Source: a virus. Taken from it: a stretch of DNA of 21,384 bases. Numbering within the stretch: position 1 is the stretch's first letter; every line of letters starts with the position of its first letter. The notes under the pieces are model-generated. The model was given only the letters and a program-made list of their open reading frames with translations, did no database searches and was not told the origin of the DNA. Below are positions 1 to 7,277 of this stretch, piece by piece. The translations under genes and the position numbers were made by a program. The stretch lies in the IMG/VR virus record IMGVR_UViG_3300025874_000119, positions 1-21,384 of that record, one strand, 5' to 3'.

Positions 1-213
1 ATCAATTTTGTTCTGCCAGTCTTCGCACGTATTGAGTTCGTGTTTTGAAATGGTGTAACAGTAATGGTTGTCCTGCCACGCCTCTTCGATCTCACCAGCA
101 GTAATTGCTTGGGACAGACTATCAAAGACACCAGAGATGTATGCCTTATCAGTAGTTCTAGCGTAACCAGTACTACCACCACGTTCTAACATTGTTACTA
201 CATGAATATCCAT
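1..213 (-). CDS. Hypothetical protein, 3' end outside window
   Basis: The first 71 codons are open from an ATG at 213 to the window edge, so the gene is partial at its C-terminus. The start overlaps the gp44 stop codon by one base (TAATG), which suggests translational coupling to the clamp loader gene. The visible protein starts MDIHVVTMLERGGSTGYART and contains an acidic stretch (EIEEAW) and two cysteines; no membrane segment or known motif is recognised. In T4 the gene after 44 is 62, the small clamp loader subunit, but this N-terminus does not resemble gp62 as I know it. Function unknown. The reading frame is well supported by its coupling and lack of stops. Confidence 0.7.
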   Translation of the reverse strand, partial: MDIHVVTMLERGGSTGYARTTDKAYISGVFDSLSQAITAGEIEEAWQDNHYCYTISKHELNTCEDWQNKID

Positions 214-1148
214 TATAAGTACTCCACGTTTGCCATGCATTCTGTGAGACACGCAACCAGATTGACTTCATGGTCTGCAACAAATGCATTCTTGTATTGA
301 TAATCAGCGAGGATCAATACCAGTTGCGGTATTGAGTTAGGGGCCACTCGACCTTCCATAGAGTCATAGACACCACGAAATACTTGAGCGGGTTCCACAT
401 CCATATTGTTTACTACCCAAGATCGCATCTTCTTGAAGTCTTTACCCTTGAGATGGGTGAAGAGATCATTGTAATTATTAGAAGTTTCGATCAGGACATT
501 GGATTCCAATGCACCACCAATAGAGTGGCGTTGCGCCTCATTAAGTACACGTCTCCAATCGGGGGCATACTTCATAATCAGTTCTGCGATAACGTTGTCG
601 GTATATGTCACACCTTCCGTATCAAGAACATTCTGTAGACGGGGCATGAACTGTTGACAAAGACCAGCGAGGATCTTCTTACTGTTGTTGAACTCATACA
701 CACTACATCGACTATGGAGAGGTTCGATAATCTTGTTCTTGAAGTTACATGTAAGTATGAATCGACAGTTGTCAGAGAACTCTTCGATGAAACCACGGAG
801 TGCGGGTTGCGTAGAGTTCGCGTTAAGGTAGTCCGCCTCATCTAGGATTACAACTTTGTAACCACCAGAGAGAGATACAGATGAGGCGAACTGTTTGATC
901 TTACCACGTAGAGTATCGATATTACGATCATCAGAACCGTTGATGATGATATAGTCGAGACCTAGTTCATTACACATTGCCTTTGCGACAGTGGTTTTAC
1001 CTGTACCAGCTCCGCCCGCGAACATCATGTTCGGGACATCTCCGGTCTCTACGATTTTCTGAAATACTTTTTTGAGGGGTGCAGATAAGATAGTATCTGC
1101 GATAGTTGCGGGACGATATTTCTCGACCCAAAGAAAGTCATTAGACAT
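213..1148 (-). CDS. 44: Sliding clamp loader ATPase subunit, gp44-like
   Basis: This AAA+ ATPase is the large subunit of the T4-type clamp loader, which opens gp45 and places it on primer-template DNA. From the chosen start (MSNDFLWVEKYRP) there is the RFC-type N-terminal WVEKYRP motif, a Walker A GGAGTGKT at about residues 45-52, Walker B VVILDEAD ending near 106, a sensor-1 LTCNF near 132-136, and the SRC arginine-finger motif near 146-148. Length (311 aa) matches T4 gp44 (about 319). An in-frame ATG lies 12 bases upstream, but the internal ATG at 1148 has GGAG six bases before it and is preferred. It lies downstream of its own sigma70-like promoter (1173-1202). The partner gp62 is not seen in the window. 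Confidence 0.95.
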   Translation of the reverse strand: MSNDFLWVEKYRPATIADTILSAPLKKVFQKIVETGDVPNMMFAGGAGTGKTTVAKAMCNELGLDYIIINGSDDRNIDTLRGKIKQFASSVSLSGGYKVVILDEADYLNANSTQPALRGFIEEFSDNCRFILTCNFKNKIIEPLHSRCSVYEFNNSKKILAGLCQQFMPRLQNVLDTEGVTYTDNVIAELIMKYAPDWRRVLNEAQRHSIGGALESNVLIETSNNYNDLFTHLKGKDFKKMRSWVVNNMDVEPAQVFRGVYDSMEGRVAPNSIPQLVLILADYQYKNAFVADHEVNLVACLTECMANVEYL

Positions 1149-1172
1149 TCGATTCTCCATAATAAAAAAGGT

Positions 1173-1202
1173 ATTATATCACAGTTGATATAATCAAGTC
1201 AA
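1173..1202 (-). promoter_or_regulatory. Sigma70-like promoter for gp44
   Basis: On the minus strand, -35 TTGACT (1197-1202) and -10 TATAAT (1173-1178) are separated by 18 bases, with TGTGA just before the -10. It sits directly upstream of the clamp loader gene, and the same layout precedes gp45 and gp46. Confidence 0.75.
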
Positions 1203-1236
1203 GCTAAGAGGGACTTTTTATTAAGGAAAAAAATCC

Positions 1237-1261
1237 ATAAAAACCTTAACCGATCAAGGTT
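1237..1261 (-). terminator. Rho-independent terminator after the gp45 operon
   Basis: Read on the minus strand, AACCTT and AAGGTT (1256-1261 and 1242-1247) form a 6-bp stem with an 8-base loop, followed by TTTTTAT. It overlaps the stop codon of the membrane protein gene and precedes the gp44 promoter, so it would separate the two transcription units. The stem is AT-rich, so strength is modest. Confidence 0.5.
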
Positions 1262-1560
1262 TACTTCTGGCGTAGGAGTACCAGTAGTTGAACTTTGGTC
1301 ATGCGGGTATTAGTTTTAATCCCACGTTTTTCGGCAATGACACGCAACTTAGCTTTAGTAAGTCCGTCAAACTCTTCCGTGCGATTCGCATCTAGACTAC
1401 TATGCAACTCTTCGATCGACTTTAGTGCAGATTCTATTCGATCTTCCGCTTCCCGACTATTCTCTATAAAATCACGGTTAAACGCTTTTGTAAGAAACCA
1501 TGCGACTAAAGATAGTCCTATCAGGATGTAAACTCCTACTGCAATATCAGTTGCCTCCAT
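1261..1560 (-). CDS. Small membrane-anchored protein with SAP/Rho-N-like C-terminus
   Basis: 99 aa. Residues about 4-26 form one hydrophobic segment (IAVGVYILIGLSLVAWFL) that should span the inner membrane, followed by an acidic, probably coiled linker (SREAEDRIESALKSIEEL). The last 33 residues (LTKAKLRVIAEKRGI, then MTKVQLLVLL) have the helix-turn-helix spacing of SAP, HeH or Rho N-terminal domains, which often bind nucleic acid; that is an inference from pattern only. The start has GAGGAG seven bases upstream, overlapping the end of the preceding gene. It is the third gene after gp45 and shares its transcript, ended by the terminator at 1237-1261. No specific function is known to me. Confidence 0.7.
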   Translation of the reverse strand: MEATDIAVGVYILIGLSLVAWFLTKAFNRDFIENSREAEDRIESALKSIEELHSSLDANRTEEFDGLTKAKLRVIAEKRGIKTNTRMTKVQLLVLLRQK

Positions 1561-1564
1561 TGTA

Positions 1565-1759
1565 CTACTCCTCTACTTCTTCCGCACCCTGTGCAGCTTC
1601 AACCATATTAATCACCTGTACCGCTTGATCACGTAATTGACCAATGGTGGTGAGTTCTTCACCTTTGAAACCGCCACGTTGTACTACGGTGTCGATTACC
1701 GCAACACAAGATCGTGCTACACGGTTTGCTAAATCATTCAATTGTTCTTGGTCTGACAT
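1565..1759 (-). CDS. Small hypothetical protein downstream of the sliding clamp
   Basis: 64 aa from the ATG at 1759 (MSDQEQLNDLANRVARS). The frame is open further upstream into the gp45 gene, but this ATG has GGAG six bases before it, within the gp45 stop region (GGAGCATAAAATG), so the shorter form is chosen. The protein looks wholly helical, with no membrane segment, and ends in an acidic tail (EAAQGAEEVEE). It lies between gp45 and the membrane protein gene in a tight operon, the position of RpbA (RNA polymerase-binding protein) in T4, but it shows no similarity to RpbA that I can recognise. Function unknown. Confidence 0.7.
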   Translation of the reverse strand: MSDQEQLNDLANRVARSCVAVIDTVVQRGGFKGEELTTIGQLRDQAVQVINMVEAAQGAEEVEE

Positions 1760-1760
1760 T

Positions 1761-2438
1761 TTATGCTCCATACTTAGAAGTTTTTTCGAGTGCAATGAAG
1801 TACTCAATTTCTGATTGTTGTGACTTGAACTGCGAGATAAGTTTCTTACTCATTCTTACGGTAAAGTCTTCGTTTACTACTTTAAGGTTATTCACATTCA
1901 TAATGAAGTTGAACGGTGTTTCACTATCATACGTACCTTCCACGTCAATGGAAAATGCGTTGGATGTGGCATCTTTACTATCAATAACAGATAGTCGAAC
2001 CGCACCACTTGCAGGCGTAATCGAAATCTCACTGTGACCCAACACAGATGCCGCACGTTTGACTTTTGATAACGTGTCTATATCTAGTGTAAACGTAACG
2101 TCTGCTTCAGGCATGATGATATCCTTGGTAGGAGTGGTCAACATGTCTCGGTCAGTATAGTAGTACTTGATCTTACTACGACCAGTAGAGTCACCTACGT
2201 TCACATAGTGTTCAGCGAAAGATAGATTAGGTTTGTCAACCAATGCCAGTACAGACAAGAATTCGTTGAGGTCGTAGATACCAAAGTTATTTGGCATGAT
2301 CTCTTCGATAGATGTCTGCGACATTACGTTGCGGGCAACAGAGATAGTCTTGAGGTTTTGTCCCTCAGAGAATACGATGTTGGGGTTGATACTCGCATAG
2401 TTCTTGAGTACTGTAAGAGTTTTATCAGATAGTTCCAT
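1761..2438 (-). CDS. 45: DNA polymerase sliding clamp, gp45-like
   Basis: 225 aa, against 228 for T4 gp45, the trimeric processivity ring that tethers the replicative polymerase and in T4 also activates late transcription through gp55 and gp33. The N-terminus (MELSDKTLTVLKNYASINP) parallels T4 gp45 (MKLSKDTTALLKNFATINS). IYDLNEFLSVLALV near residue 54 matches the T4 IYDLNGFLGILSLV block, and FNFIMNVNNLKV near 177-188 matches FNFIINMANMKM. The start has AGGA seven bases upstream and a strong sigma70-like promoter at 2475-2503. It heads a three-gene unit with two small unknown genes. The T4 role in late transcription fits the presence of gp55 and TATAAATA promoters here. Confidence 0.95.
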   Translation of the reverse strand: MELSDKTLTVLKNYASINPNIVFSEGQNLKTISVARNVMSQTSIEEIMPNNFGIYDLNEFLSVLALVDKPNLSFAEHYVNVGDSTGRSKIKYYYTDRDMLTTPTKDIIMPEADVTFTLDIDTLSKVKRAASVLGHSEISITPASGAVRLSVIDSKDATSNAFSIDVEGTYDSETPFNFIMNVNNLKVVNEDFTVRMSKKLISQFKSQQSEIEYFIALEKTSKYGA

Positions 2439-2474
2439 AATTAATTCCTAGATTGATCGGTTGTTAAGTTTCAT

Positions 2475-2503
2475 ATTATACCACAGTCGGCTGTCAGAGT
2501 CAA
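2475..2503 (-). promoter_or_regulatory. Sigma70-like promoter for gp45
   Basis: Minus strand -35 TTGACT (2498-2503), 17-base spacer, -10 TATAAT (2475-2480) preceded by TGTGG. The -35 overlaps the stop codon of the gp46 gene. Confidence 0.8.
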
Positions 2504-4224
2504 GCCGCCTCTTTCATTTTCGAGAAGTTTTTTTCTTTGACAAATTCGATACGTCTCTCGAACGCCGCATCTTCTAGTTCGCCTTTGTGCGAGATCACAA
2601 ACACATGGGTATCTTCACCCAGACTATTAATAATCTTCATCAGATTGTCTACACCATCATCATCCAGAGACGAATCAAATGTCTCGTCCAGAATCAATAG
2701 ATTAGTCGCAACTGAATTCTTCATCTTCGCAATCTGTCTCCACGTAAATAGTAGGGACAAATCGATACGTTGTTTCTCACCCTCAGAGAATGAGTCATAC
2801 GTAAATGCATCACGGTGACGTGAACGGATAGTCTCTTGGAAACTCTCGTCCAGATCAAAGTGTACAAAGAAGTCTAGAATCTGTAGATACTGGTTGGTCA
2901 ACTGATTGATCACCGGAATGTACTGTTTGATGATCTTAGTTTTGATACCTGTATCTTTAAGCAGTTCTGCATTAACTTGGTTATACGAGAACTGTTCATT
3001 TAACTTATACTTGTCTTCGGTCAACGTCAGTTCTTCTTCACGAAGACCATCCAACTCTTTGTTAGCCGTTTCCAGATCACCAGTGTCATCGTGAATCTTA
3101 GACAACTCTGACTGTATAGTTGAAATGTTCTTTTGTAAACGAGAAATGGTCTGGTTGTTATTGTTCAACTCGTTAGAGTAATTACGTATCGACTCCATCA
3201 TGGCATCATAGGATTCTTGGAGAGACTGTTGGTCTGCCTCCTTCTCCTTTGCCATGACCATAGTATCGTTCAGACCCTTCGCCTTACGCTTTGCCTTGGT
3301 GACTTTCTCATCACGGATCTCCTGAGAAATATCCTGATCGCACGAAGGACACACTTCGTTCTCTTCAAAGAACTTAGACTCCTTTACAAGAGACTTGATC
3401 TGTGACTTGAACGTGGACATATATTCGGTCAGTTCTTTACTCTTCTTAGCAAGACTCGCAATGTTATCCAAGAGAGGTGGCTGACGTTCCGTAATGATCT
3501 GTGATAACTCGATGTTGCGTTCCTGTATCTGTTCGATCTCAGAACTTATCTCTTCGATCTTTTCTTCCTTCTCATTACGGTATGCGGTATTCACTGCATT
3601 CAGATCACGTAGGTATTTCTTCTGTGCATTGACCTTAGTCTTACACATCTCTATGTTGTGATTACACTCACGAATCTGATCCTTGAGTAGACCCGTCTTC
3701 TCTTTGAGGATACTGTTCATCTTAGAGAATACACCAATGTCAAGTAGATCCTCGATCACCTCACGTCTTGCACCCCCAGTCAACTGCATGAACGGGACAA
3801 AAGAACTTGATCCGAGAACAACAATCTGGTGAAAACTCTTGTGAGTCAACTTCAGAATGTTCTTCTCTAGAACCTGTTGATATTCTTTTGCATGTGAGTT
3901 CTGATTGATCATGTTACCGTTCTGCCAGATCTCGAAGATATTAGGCTTGATACCACGTACAATCTTGTACTGTTGCGCCCCAACCATGAACTCCACTTCG
4001 ACCATTGTTCCCTTGCCGTTGATTGAGTTTACCAGTTGCGGTTTAGAAATCTTGCGGTGTGGTTTCCCAAAGAGACCGAACGATAGGGCGTCTAACATAG
4101 TAGACTTACCCGCACCGTTATGTCCCACCACAAGAGTAGTAGGTGAATTAATAAAGTCTATCTCTGTGAAAGTATTCCCAGTAGACAGAAAGTTCTTGAA
4201 TCGGAGTTTTTGAAATTTAATCAT
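2500..4224 (-). CDS. 46: Recombination endonuclease subunit gp46, SbcC/Rad50-like ATPase
   Basis: 574 aa, against 560 for T4 gp46. With gp47 it forms the Mre11/Rad50-type complex that resects DNA ends for recombination-dependent replication and takes part in host DNA breakdown. Visible parts in order: Walker A GHNGAGKST at 34-42; KSFHQIVVLGSSSFVPFMQL near 129-148, which parallels the T4 block; long coiled-coil arms at about 170-420; a zinc hook CPSC at 292-295; ABC signature FSEGEKQRIDLS at 479-490; Walker B LLILDETFD near 509-517; and the H-loop ISH at 544-546. The start MIKFQKLRFKNF has no clear Shine-Dalgarno sequence and lies about nine bases after a consensus -10, so a leaderless transcript is possible. 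gp47 is encoded upstream, separated by three genes. Confidence 0.96.
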   Translation of the reverse strand: MIKFQKLRFKNFLSTGNTFTEIDFINSPTTLVVGHNGAGKSTMLDALSFGLFGKPHRKISKPQLVNSINGKGTMVEVEFMVGAQQYKIVRGIKPNIFEIWQNGNMINQNSHAKEYQQVLEKNILKLTHKSFHQIVVLGSSSFVPFMQLTGGARREVIEDLLDIGVFSKMNSILKEKTGLLKDQIRECNHNIEMCKTKVNAQKKYLRDLNAVNTAYRNEKEEKIEEISSEIEQIQERNIELSQIITERQPPLLDNIASLAKKSKELTEYMSTFKSQIKSLVKESKFFEENEVCPSCDQDISQEIRDEKVTKAKRKAKGLNDTMVMAKEKEADQQSLQESYDAMMESIRNYSNELNNNNQTISRLQKNISTIQSELSKIHDDTGDLETANKELDGLREEELTLTEDKYKLNEQFSYNQVNAELLKDTGIKTKIIKQYIPVINQLTNQYLQILDFFVHFDLDESFQETIRSRHRDAFTYDSFSEGEKQRIDLSLLFTWRQIAKMKNSVATNLLILDETFDSSLDDDGVDNLMKIINSLGEDTHVFVISHKGELEDAAFERRIEFVKEKNFSKMKEAA

Positions 4225-4232
4225 AGGTACGT

Positions 4233-4261
4233 ATTATACAGGCCTGTGAGTGTATTGTCAA
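4233..4261 (-). promoter_or_regulatory. Consensus sigma70 promoter for gp46
   Basis: Minus strand TTGACA (4256-4261), 17 bases, TATAAT (4233-4238): both hexamers match the bacterial consensus exactly. The -35 covers the stop codon of the upstream 60-aa gene. The predicted transcription start falls within a few bases of the gp46 ATG at 4224. Confidence 0.85.
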
Positions 4262-4440
4262 GCGTTTTCTTCATCGGGTGCGTCTTCATGACCATCATGA
4301 TTCAGATCCGTTACTTCACGTTGGACGGACTTCTGATCCTTCTTCTTCTTACCAAAGATCGAATCATAGTTATCCATGTACTTCTTGCTGGGGCCCTTTG
4401 ACTGAATAGTGTCCCCAGTTACATCGTTCCTAGTTGGCAT
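4258..4440 (-). CDS. Small hydrophilic hypothetical protein with an EF-hand-like loop
   Basis: 60 aa, very rich in charged residues: MPTRNDVTGDTIQSKGPSKK, then a KKKK patch, then an acidic tail. DLNHDGHED near residues 46-54 resembles the DxNxDGxxD calcium loop of EF-hands and dockerins; in so short a protein this may be chance. There is no hydrophobic core or membrane segment, so the chain may be disordered. The ATG overlaps the stop of the preceding small gene (ATGCCAACTAG), indicating coupling. Function unknown. Confidence 0.65.
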   Translation of the reverse strand: MPTRNDVTGDTIQSKGPSKKYMDNYDSIFGKKKKDQKSVQREVTDLNHDGHEDAPDEENA

Positions 4441-4588
4441 TGACTAACTTTCCACCCTTAGATGATACTTCAGCAACCACGTCTCCAAACATACCTTTAT
4501 TCTGGTGACTCATTGACTGATAATTTCTCTTGTCTTTCTTTTTCGAAATCCCAGCTTTCCTCATTAGTTTCGCTTTCTTTCCGTTCAT
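4430..4588 (-). CDS. Small basic protein, gene overlapping the oxygenase 3' end
   Basis: A 52-aa frame runs from an ATG at 4588 to TAG at 4430. It starts MNGKKAKLMRKAGISKKKDK and is strongly basic in its first half, with a GMFGDVVAEVSSKGGKLVNAN end. GAGG lies seven bases upstream of the ATG. Its first 92 bases overlap the last part of the oxygenase gene in another frame, and its stop overlaps the start of the next gene, so it fills what would otherwise be a gap between 4441 and 4496. The basic N-terminus could bind nucleic acid, but that is inference. The good ribosome site and the coupling on the 3' side make this a likely real gene. Confidence 0.65.
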   Translation of the reverse strand: MNGKKAKLMRKAGISKKKDKRNYQSMSHQNKGMFGDVVAEVSSKGGKLVNAN

Positions 4589-5207
4589 CGTAAAACCTCG
4601 TTATATAATATCGGTCTCTTTCGACCATGTTATCAGCATATACACAAGCATATGCTCCCCTTACCGAACCTGACGTGTTTACGCCAGATGCATGATACGT
4701 GTTACCATCTATACACACAACATCCCCAGACTTCGGAAACAACGTTACCTCTTTATGGTTGTCCTTATTCATTAGGGTCAAACCACCGTTGTCTTCTGTA
4801 ACGTCATGTGCAAATATCAAACAATTTACTGTTTTGTCTCGAATAGGGTTATCTCTAAACCCAGTGTGGTTATCGGTATGCCATTCAAACCCGAACTCAT
4901 CATTAGAATACTTCCACACCAACTGATCGTTGAACAAGTAAGGTTCGTCTGTCTCTAACAATGTAGTAGCGAGATCGTGCATAAATGGTGACGTATATAG
5001 ACCCCAAAGAACTCGACCATACATCGATGCACATCCGACACCAGACCAATGAGTAGGTGAACCATATACACACGGAGACCCGATATCTTTAGTATCACGG
5101 ATAAGACCGGCTATCTGACCACCGTGATACCTAAGACCTGACACATCGCGAGGCATCAGAAAGTTCTCTATATGAACCCAACCCTTACTCCGATAATGAT
5201 TAAGCAA
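4497..5207 (-). CDS. 2OG-Fe(II) oxygenase, phytanoyl-CoA dioxygenase-like
   Basis: 236 aa. The double-stranded beta-helix signature is visible: H110-x-D112 in FEWHTDNHTGF, distal H172 in GNTYHASGVN, and R183 for 2-oxoglutarate in SVRGAYACVY. Such enzymes use Fe(II), O2 and 2-oxoglutarate to hydroxylate a substrate; the substrate cannot be told. Oxygenases of this class are common in T4-like marine phages. The start is a TTG at 5207, the only start upstream of the conserved GWVHIENFL N-terminus because TGA closes the frame just above it; GGAG lies ten bases before. It overlaps the gp47 3' end by eight bases. The last 30 residues are highly charged and overlap the next small gene, so that tail may be poorly constrained. 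Confidence 0.85.
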   Translation of the reverse strand: MLNHYRSKGWVHIENFLMPRDVSGLRYHGGQIAGLIRDTKDIGSPCVYGSPTHWSGVGCASMYGRVLWGLYTSPFMHDLATTLLETDEPYLFNDQLVWKYSNDEFGFEWHTDNHTGFRDNPIRDKTVNCLIFAHDVTEDNGGLTLMNKDNHKEVTLFPKSGDVVCIDGNTYHASGVNTSGSVRGAYACVYADNMVERDRYYITRFYDERKESETNEESWDFEKERQEKLSVNESPE

Positions 5208-6264
5208 CTTCGATGTTCTCCGCTTCTTTCATCAACGAAGTAATCTCCTTCTTAATCCTATCTTTGTTTAGATCTGTATTGATATTGTCAACATATGAGT
5301 TTACCAAAGTAGCTGTATCGTCAACCTCTAGGTTGTCATCGTCTACTGCCATGCCACCAAACTCAGAGAAGTCTTCGGCAATCTTCAGTTCATGAATCTT
5401 CTGAGATTGTACACGATCCACAAAACGTTCGAACGTATACGGATCACCCTTATTGGTAACGATTATCTTAACAAACTTCTCATCAAGATAACGCATATCC
5501 TTGAACTTGAACTCGTCCATCTTCTCATGATCGTAGTAAATCTTCTCGTGGATCGTGACCGGATTGTGTACCGGAGTCAGTTCTCTTGTTTCGGTATCAA
5601 GAACATGGAAGTATTTCCTGTCATCACAATCAGACCAGAAGAACTCCATCTGCGACCCAAGATAATGAATGTTGCCCTGTGACGAACGAGTATGGAAGTG
5701 TCCAGATAGAACCATGTCGAATCGTTGGAAGTGAGACATACTCATACCACCGTGACACGGAATACCCTTAGACATCTCAAAACCATCTAACTCTAAGTGT
5801 GCGCCCACAACAGTTGCTTTGGTATTCTTTAGAAACTCTAATGTTTCTTTTTCGTTCTCTGGATTGATCCAAGGTATCAAAGCGATATCCAAGTCACCGT
5901 ACTTCATGACAGTATTGTCAAGGATAACGTTCACTTCATTCATGTAGTGACCCTGTAGTTCCTTGAGGGCATTCAGTTCGTTGGTGTTCTTGAAGTAAAC
6001 GTCATGATTACCGACAATGATATCCATCGTGATACCATACTCCCGCAACTTCTCTAGAAAGATCTTACGGTTGTGTTTTAGGGCCTTGAAGTTAATCGTC
6101 TTACGGTTATCGTAGTAATCACCCAGATGTAGAATCTGAGTAATACCGTTCTCACGTAGGTAAGGGAAAAAGACATCTCGATAGAACTTCTCTTGATAGT
6201 CCATAAAGATGTCAGACGAATTACGGATGCCACAGTGGGTGTCATTTAGTATTGCGATTTTCAT
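5200..6264 (-). CDS. 47: Recombination endonuclease subunit gp47, SbcD/Mre11-like
   Basis: 354 aa, against 339 for T4 gp47. It is the metallophosphoesterase partner of gp46, giving the nuclease activity of the complex. The phosphodiesterase motifs are all present in order: D8-x-H10 (NDTHCG), GD49YYDNR, GNH87D, GAH156LELDG, and GHFH at 188-191. The C-terminal part (after about residue 260) would carry the gp46-binding region. The ATG follows the stop of the preceding small gene within a few bases. Between gp47 and gp46 lie an oxygenase and two small genes. Confidence 0.95.
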   Translation of the reverse strand: MKIAILNDTHCGIRNSSDIFMDYQEKFYRDVFFPYLRENGITQILHLGDYYDNRKTINFKALKHNRKIFLEKLREYGITMDIIVGNHDVYFKNTNELNALKELQGHYMNEVNVILDNTVMKYGDLDIALIPWINPENEKETLEFLKNTKATVVGAHLELDGFEMSKGIPCHGGMSMSHFQRFDMVLSGHFHTRSSQGNIHYLGSQMEFFWSDCDDRKYFHVLDTETRELTPVHNPVTIHEKIYYDHEKMDEFKFKDMRYLDEKFVKIIVTNKGDPYTFERFVDRVQSQKIHELKIAEDFSEFGGMAVDDDNLEVDDTATLVNSYVDNINTDLNKDRIKKEITSLMKEAENIEVA

Positions 6265-6268
6265 TTAA

Positions 6269-6496
6269 TCATTCACCATCGACCAGAATACCGAGAGATT
6301 CATTTGAATTAAAGTGGTAACCCATCGACTTCATAAAAGTTTCGAACACTTCACATAGATCATCACGTGATAGATCCTTCTGCATGATATCTATACTGAC
6401 ACGTGTATTAACAGATGTTTCGTGTTCGTAGGGATGACACACTAACGAAATGTAGGGTTTGTCTGTTGACGGATTGTTATAACCCATGATACTCAT
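6269..6496 (-). CDS. Hypothetical protein upstream of gp47
   Basis: 75 aa from the ATG at 6496 (MSIMGYNNPSTDKPYISLVC). A longer form from 6526 is possible in frame, but that ATG overlaps the -10 hexamer of the promoter (TATAATG) and could not be in the transcript; the downstream ATG has AAAGG eight bases before it. The protein contains an IDIMQKDLSRDDLCEVFETFMKSMGY-type helical segment and ends ILVDGE; it has no membrane segment. It is the first gene of the unit that continues into gp47. Not recognised. Confidence 0.7.
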   Translation of the reverse strand: MSIMGYNNPSTDKPYISLVCHPYEHETSVNTRVSIDIMQKDLSRDDLCEVFETFMKSMGYHFNSNESLGILVDGE

Positions 6497-6524
6497 AATA
6501 TATACCTTTGTTAATATAATCGAC

Positions 6525-6554
6525 ATTATACCACAGATCGCAGTACAATGTCAA
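6525..6554 (-). promoter_or_regulatory. Sigma70-like promoter for the gp47 unit
   Basis: Minus strand TTGACA (6549-6554), 18 bases, TATAAT (6525-6530) preceded by TGTGG. It begins 13 bases after the 3' end of the tRNA-Arg gene and serves the 75-aa gene and gp47. Confidence 0.8.
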
Positions 6555-6566
6555 GCATTATTCGAT

Positions 6567-6642
6567 TGGTCGGTCTACAAGGACTCGAACCTTGAACACA
6601 AGTTTAGAAGACTCGGATGATATCCAGTTTCACCATAGACCG
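6567..6642 (-). tRNA. tRNA-Arg(UCU)
   Basis: A 76-nt cloverleaf on the minus strand. The acceptor stem CGGTCTA/TAGACCG pairs in all 7 positions. The anticodon stem CGAGT/ACTTG encloses loop CTTCTAA, with U33 present and anticodon TCT. The T stem CAAGG/CCTTG closes the standard loop TTCGAGT. The discriminator is A and CCA is encoded. It reads AGA codons. T4 also carries a tRNA-Arg(UCU). It lies just after the gp55 gene, so it is probably cut from that transcript. Confidence 0.95.
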
Positions 6643-6653
6643 TATTCAACCGC

Positions 6654-7277
6654 CTATACCATATGATCACTGAGATCAGAATCAACATTGACTGCACGTC
6701 TCTTACGTTGTTTCTTCTCTTCTTTCGCATATTCTTTAAAGTCGGCATCTGCGTTCTTTACTACATCAATACGTTGTCTGAGTTGATCAACAAATGGGAG
6801 TACATTACTATAGTCAGTGAATCCGTTGTCATCATTCAAATCTAGGAACTGCTCGATACCCGCCTCTGCGATATACTTCATCTTGATATCTTGTTGACGT
6901 TTCTCACGTTGGATTCTGCGGAGGAAGGCGTACCACGTAATCTGTGTGAAGTATGCGAATGCATTTGGTTTACCAGATCGTGTTGCAGCCTCTAGGTTGT
7001 AGTTCTCGATCGCCTTTAGACAGTTCTCTACCGCATCCATTACCATCTCTTCACGGTAAGTGTATCGGACAAAGTTCGCCTTGTGGGACAATCCTTCACT
7101 AATCTTTAGGAAACAACTGGCAATGTAATCCGGAACAATGGGTTTCGGTTTCCCTGCTTCCTTACACATTCGTGCATGACTAACATAAGTCACGACTGCC
7201 TGAGAGAACTCAGCGTTGTTTACGTAATGCGGTTTTTCTTTAGGTTTAACTTTTTTCATATCAGGTTTAACTTTCAT
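6654..7277 (-). CDS. 55: Late-transcription sigma factor, gp55-like
   Basis: 207 aa, against 185 for T4 gp55, the highly diverged sigma70-family factor that directs host RNA polymerase to TATAAATA late promoters together with gp33 and the gp45 clamp. HYVNNAEFSQAVVTY matches T4 YNYVNNKELLQAIIDW. The region-2-like block then follows: KISEGLSHKANFVRYTYREE, MVMDAVENCLKAIENYN, PNAFAYFTQITWYAFLRRIQREK, parallel to T4 [20 protein letters not shown] and [20 protein letters not shown]. The C-terminus is very basic (KEEKKQRKRR). It has its own sigma70-like promoter. Three TATAAATA sites within the window are its expected targets. Confidence 0.93.
   Translation of the reverse strand: MKVKPDMKKVKPKEKPHYVNNAEFSQAVVTYVSHARMCKEAGKPKPIVPDYIASCFLKISEGLSHKANFVRYTYREEMVMDAVENCLKAIENYNLEAATRSGKPNAFAYFTQITWYAFLRRIQREKRQQDIKMKYIAEAGIEQFLDLNDDNGFTDYSNVLPFVDQLRQRIDVVKNADADFKEYAKEEKKQRKRRAVNVDSDLSDHMV

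Noticed and set aside
4300-4330. EF-hand-like DLNHDGHED loop as a calcium-binding domain
   Set aside because: A single short loop in a probably disordered 60-aa protein without flanking helices; kept only as a remark in the gene entry.
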